Positions 63,749 to 64,000 of a stretch of 64,000 nt of DNA are shown here, in pieces. A model generated the notes under the pieces. It was given only the letters and a program-made list of their open reading frames with translations, did no database searches and had not been told where the DNA came from. Position 1 is the stretch's first letter; each line of letters starts with the position of its first letter. Position numbers and translations under genes: made by a program. The stretch is from Streptomyces sp. AC550_RSS872 (GTDB taxonomy: Bacteria; Actinomycetota; Actinomycetes; Streptomycetales; Streptomycetaceae): contig NZ_JAGMUL010000026.1 in assembly GCF_019049285.1 (NCBI RefSeq), positions 186,001 through 250,000 of the forward strand, read 5' to 3'.

Positions 63749-63941
63749 GAAAGCTCCAAGTCGTAGGGGCCCGAAGTCTGTCCGGAGCCTATTCAGTACC
63801 TGTGGCTCCGATGTGTCCATGACCACCGCTGTCACACGATCGCCATTCGGCCGCAATGGGCGGACCCGCCCCAGGGGCGTTTATCGGCCACACCGGACCT
63901 CATACGCCATCAGCCGCCCTCTTCTGCACAGGAGTTCACCG

Positions 63942-64000
63942 ATGTACCGTCCGCGCATGCCGAAACGCATGCGCTTCACGATCTTCAGACAGCTCGCGGC
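63942..64000 (+). CDS. Unknown protein, 5' end only (partial)
   Basis: ATG 63942 follows AGGAG by seven bases and opens MYRPRMPKRMRFTIFRQLA, which runs off the window. The start is basic and could lead into a signal peptide. Nothing more can be said. Confidence 0.5.
   Translation, partial: MYRPRMPKRMRFTIFRQLA

Overview
This window is high-GC actinobacterial DNA, almost certainly from the linear chromosome of a Streptomyces. The signs are an SsgA-like sporulation protein, a WhiB-like protein, a two-domain small laccase, GTG and TTG starts, and very strong third-position GC bias. The order protocatechuate operon, PcaV repressor, DNA ligase/LigD polymerase, laccase, Wbl protein and SsgD protein matches, as far as I recall, the S. 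coelicolor SCO669x-SCO673x region. No tRNA, rRNA, CRISPR array, phage or complete insertion sequence was seen.

Region 1 (1-7.4 kb) is an aromatic acid module. It holds an ABC importer (two permeases and a lipoprotein), an IclR regulator, a vanillate O-demethylase operon (vanA, a 67-aa unknown protein, vanB) and an MHS-type MFS transporter. A 0.84-kb stretch of decayed Gfo/Idh dehydrogenase, interrupted by an inverted aminotransferase fragment, lies between vanA and the transporter. Region 2 (7.5-19.8 kb) is mixed: a Tat-exported phospholipase C, a coupled PAP2 phosphatase/EamA permease pair, a TetR regulator beside seven 16-bp repeats, a DUF2510 membrane protein, anhydro-MurNAc kinase, a second MHS transporter, a STAND ATPase without a DNA-binding domain, and an SDR.

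Region 3 (19.9-27 kb) is the complete protocatechuate branch of the beta-ketoadipate pathway, pcaIJFHGBL, with divergent pcaV. Vanillate from region 1 would be demethylated to protocatechuate, cleaved by PcaHG and taken to acetyl-CoA and succinyl-CoA. Region 4 (27-42.2 kb) has a DUF3048 lipoprotein, a zinc alcohol dehydrogenase, divergent ATP-dependent ligase and LigD-type polymerase genes, two large secreted proteins (ThuA/quinoprotein-like and cupredoxin/DUF1080), a laccase, a LacI regulator, a VOC protein, a WhiB-like protein, an acyl-ACP desaturase with 15-bp operator-like repeats, and dimethylargininase.

Region 5 (42.3-46.5 kb) is an ABC-F/UvrA-like putative antibiotic-response operon. 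Its leader has a consensus promoter, a three-codon upstream ORF (MLV) and two terminator hairpins, which looks like ribosome-mediated attenuation. Region 6 (46.5-64 kb) holds ssgD, a secreted beta-propeller protein, endonuclease V with an unusual C-terminal extension, small proteins including one of 48 aa, a fatty-acid/branched acyl-CoA degradation cluster (CoA transferase, acyl-CoA dehydrogenase, thiolase, FadB) with a MerR regulator, an amino acid permease with a structured leader, a macrodomain/PfkB kinase pair, and a secreted M1 peptidase with a His-rich tail.
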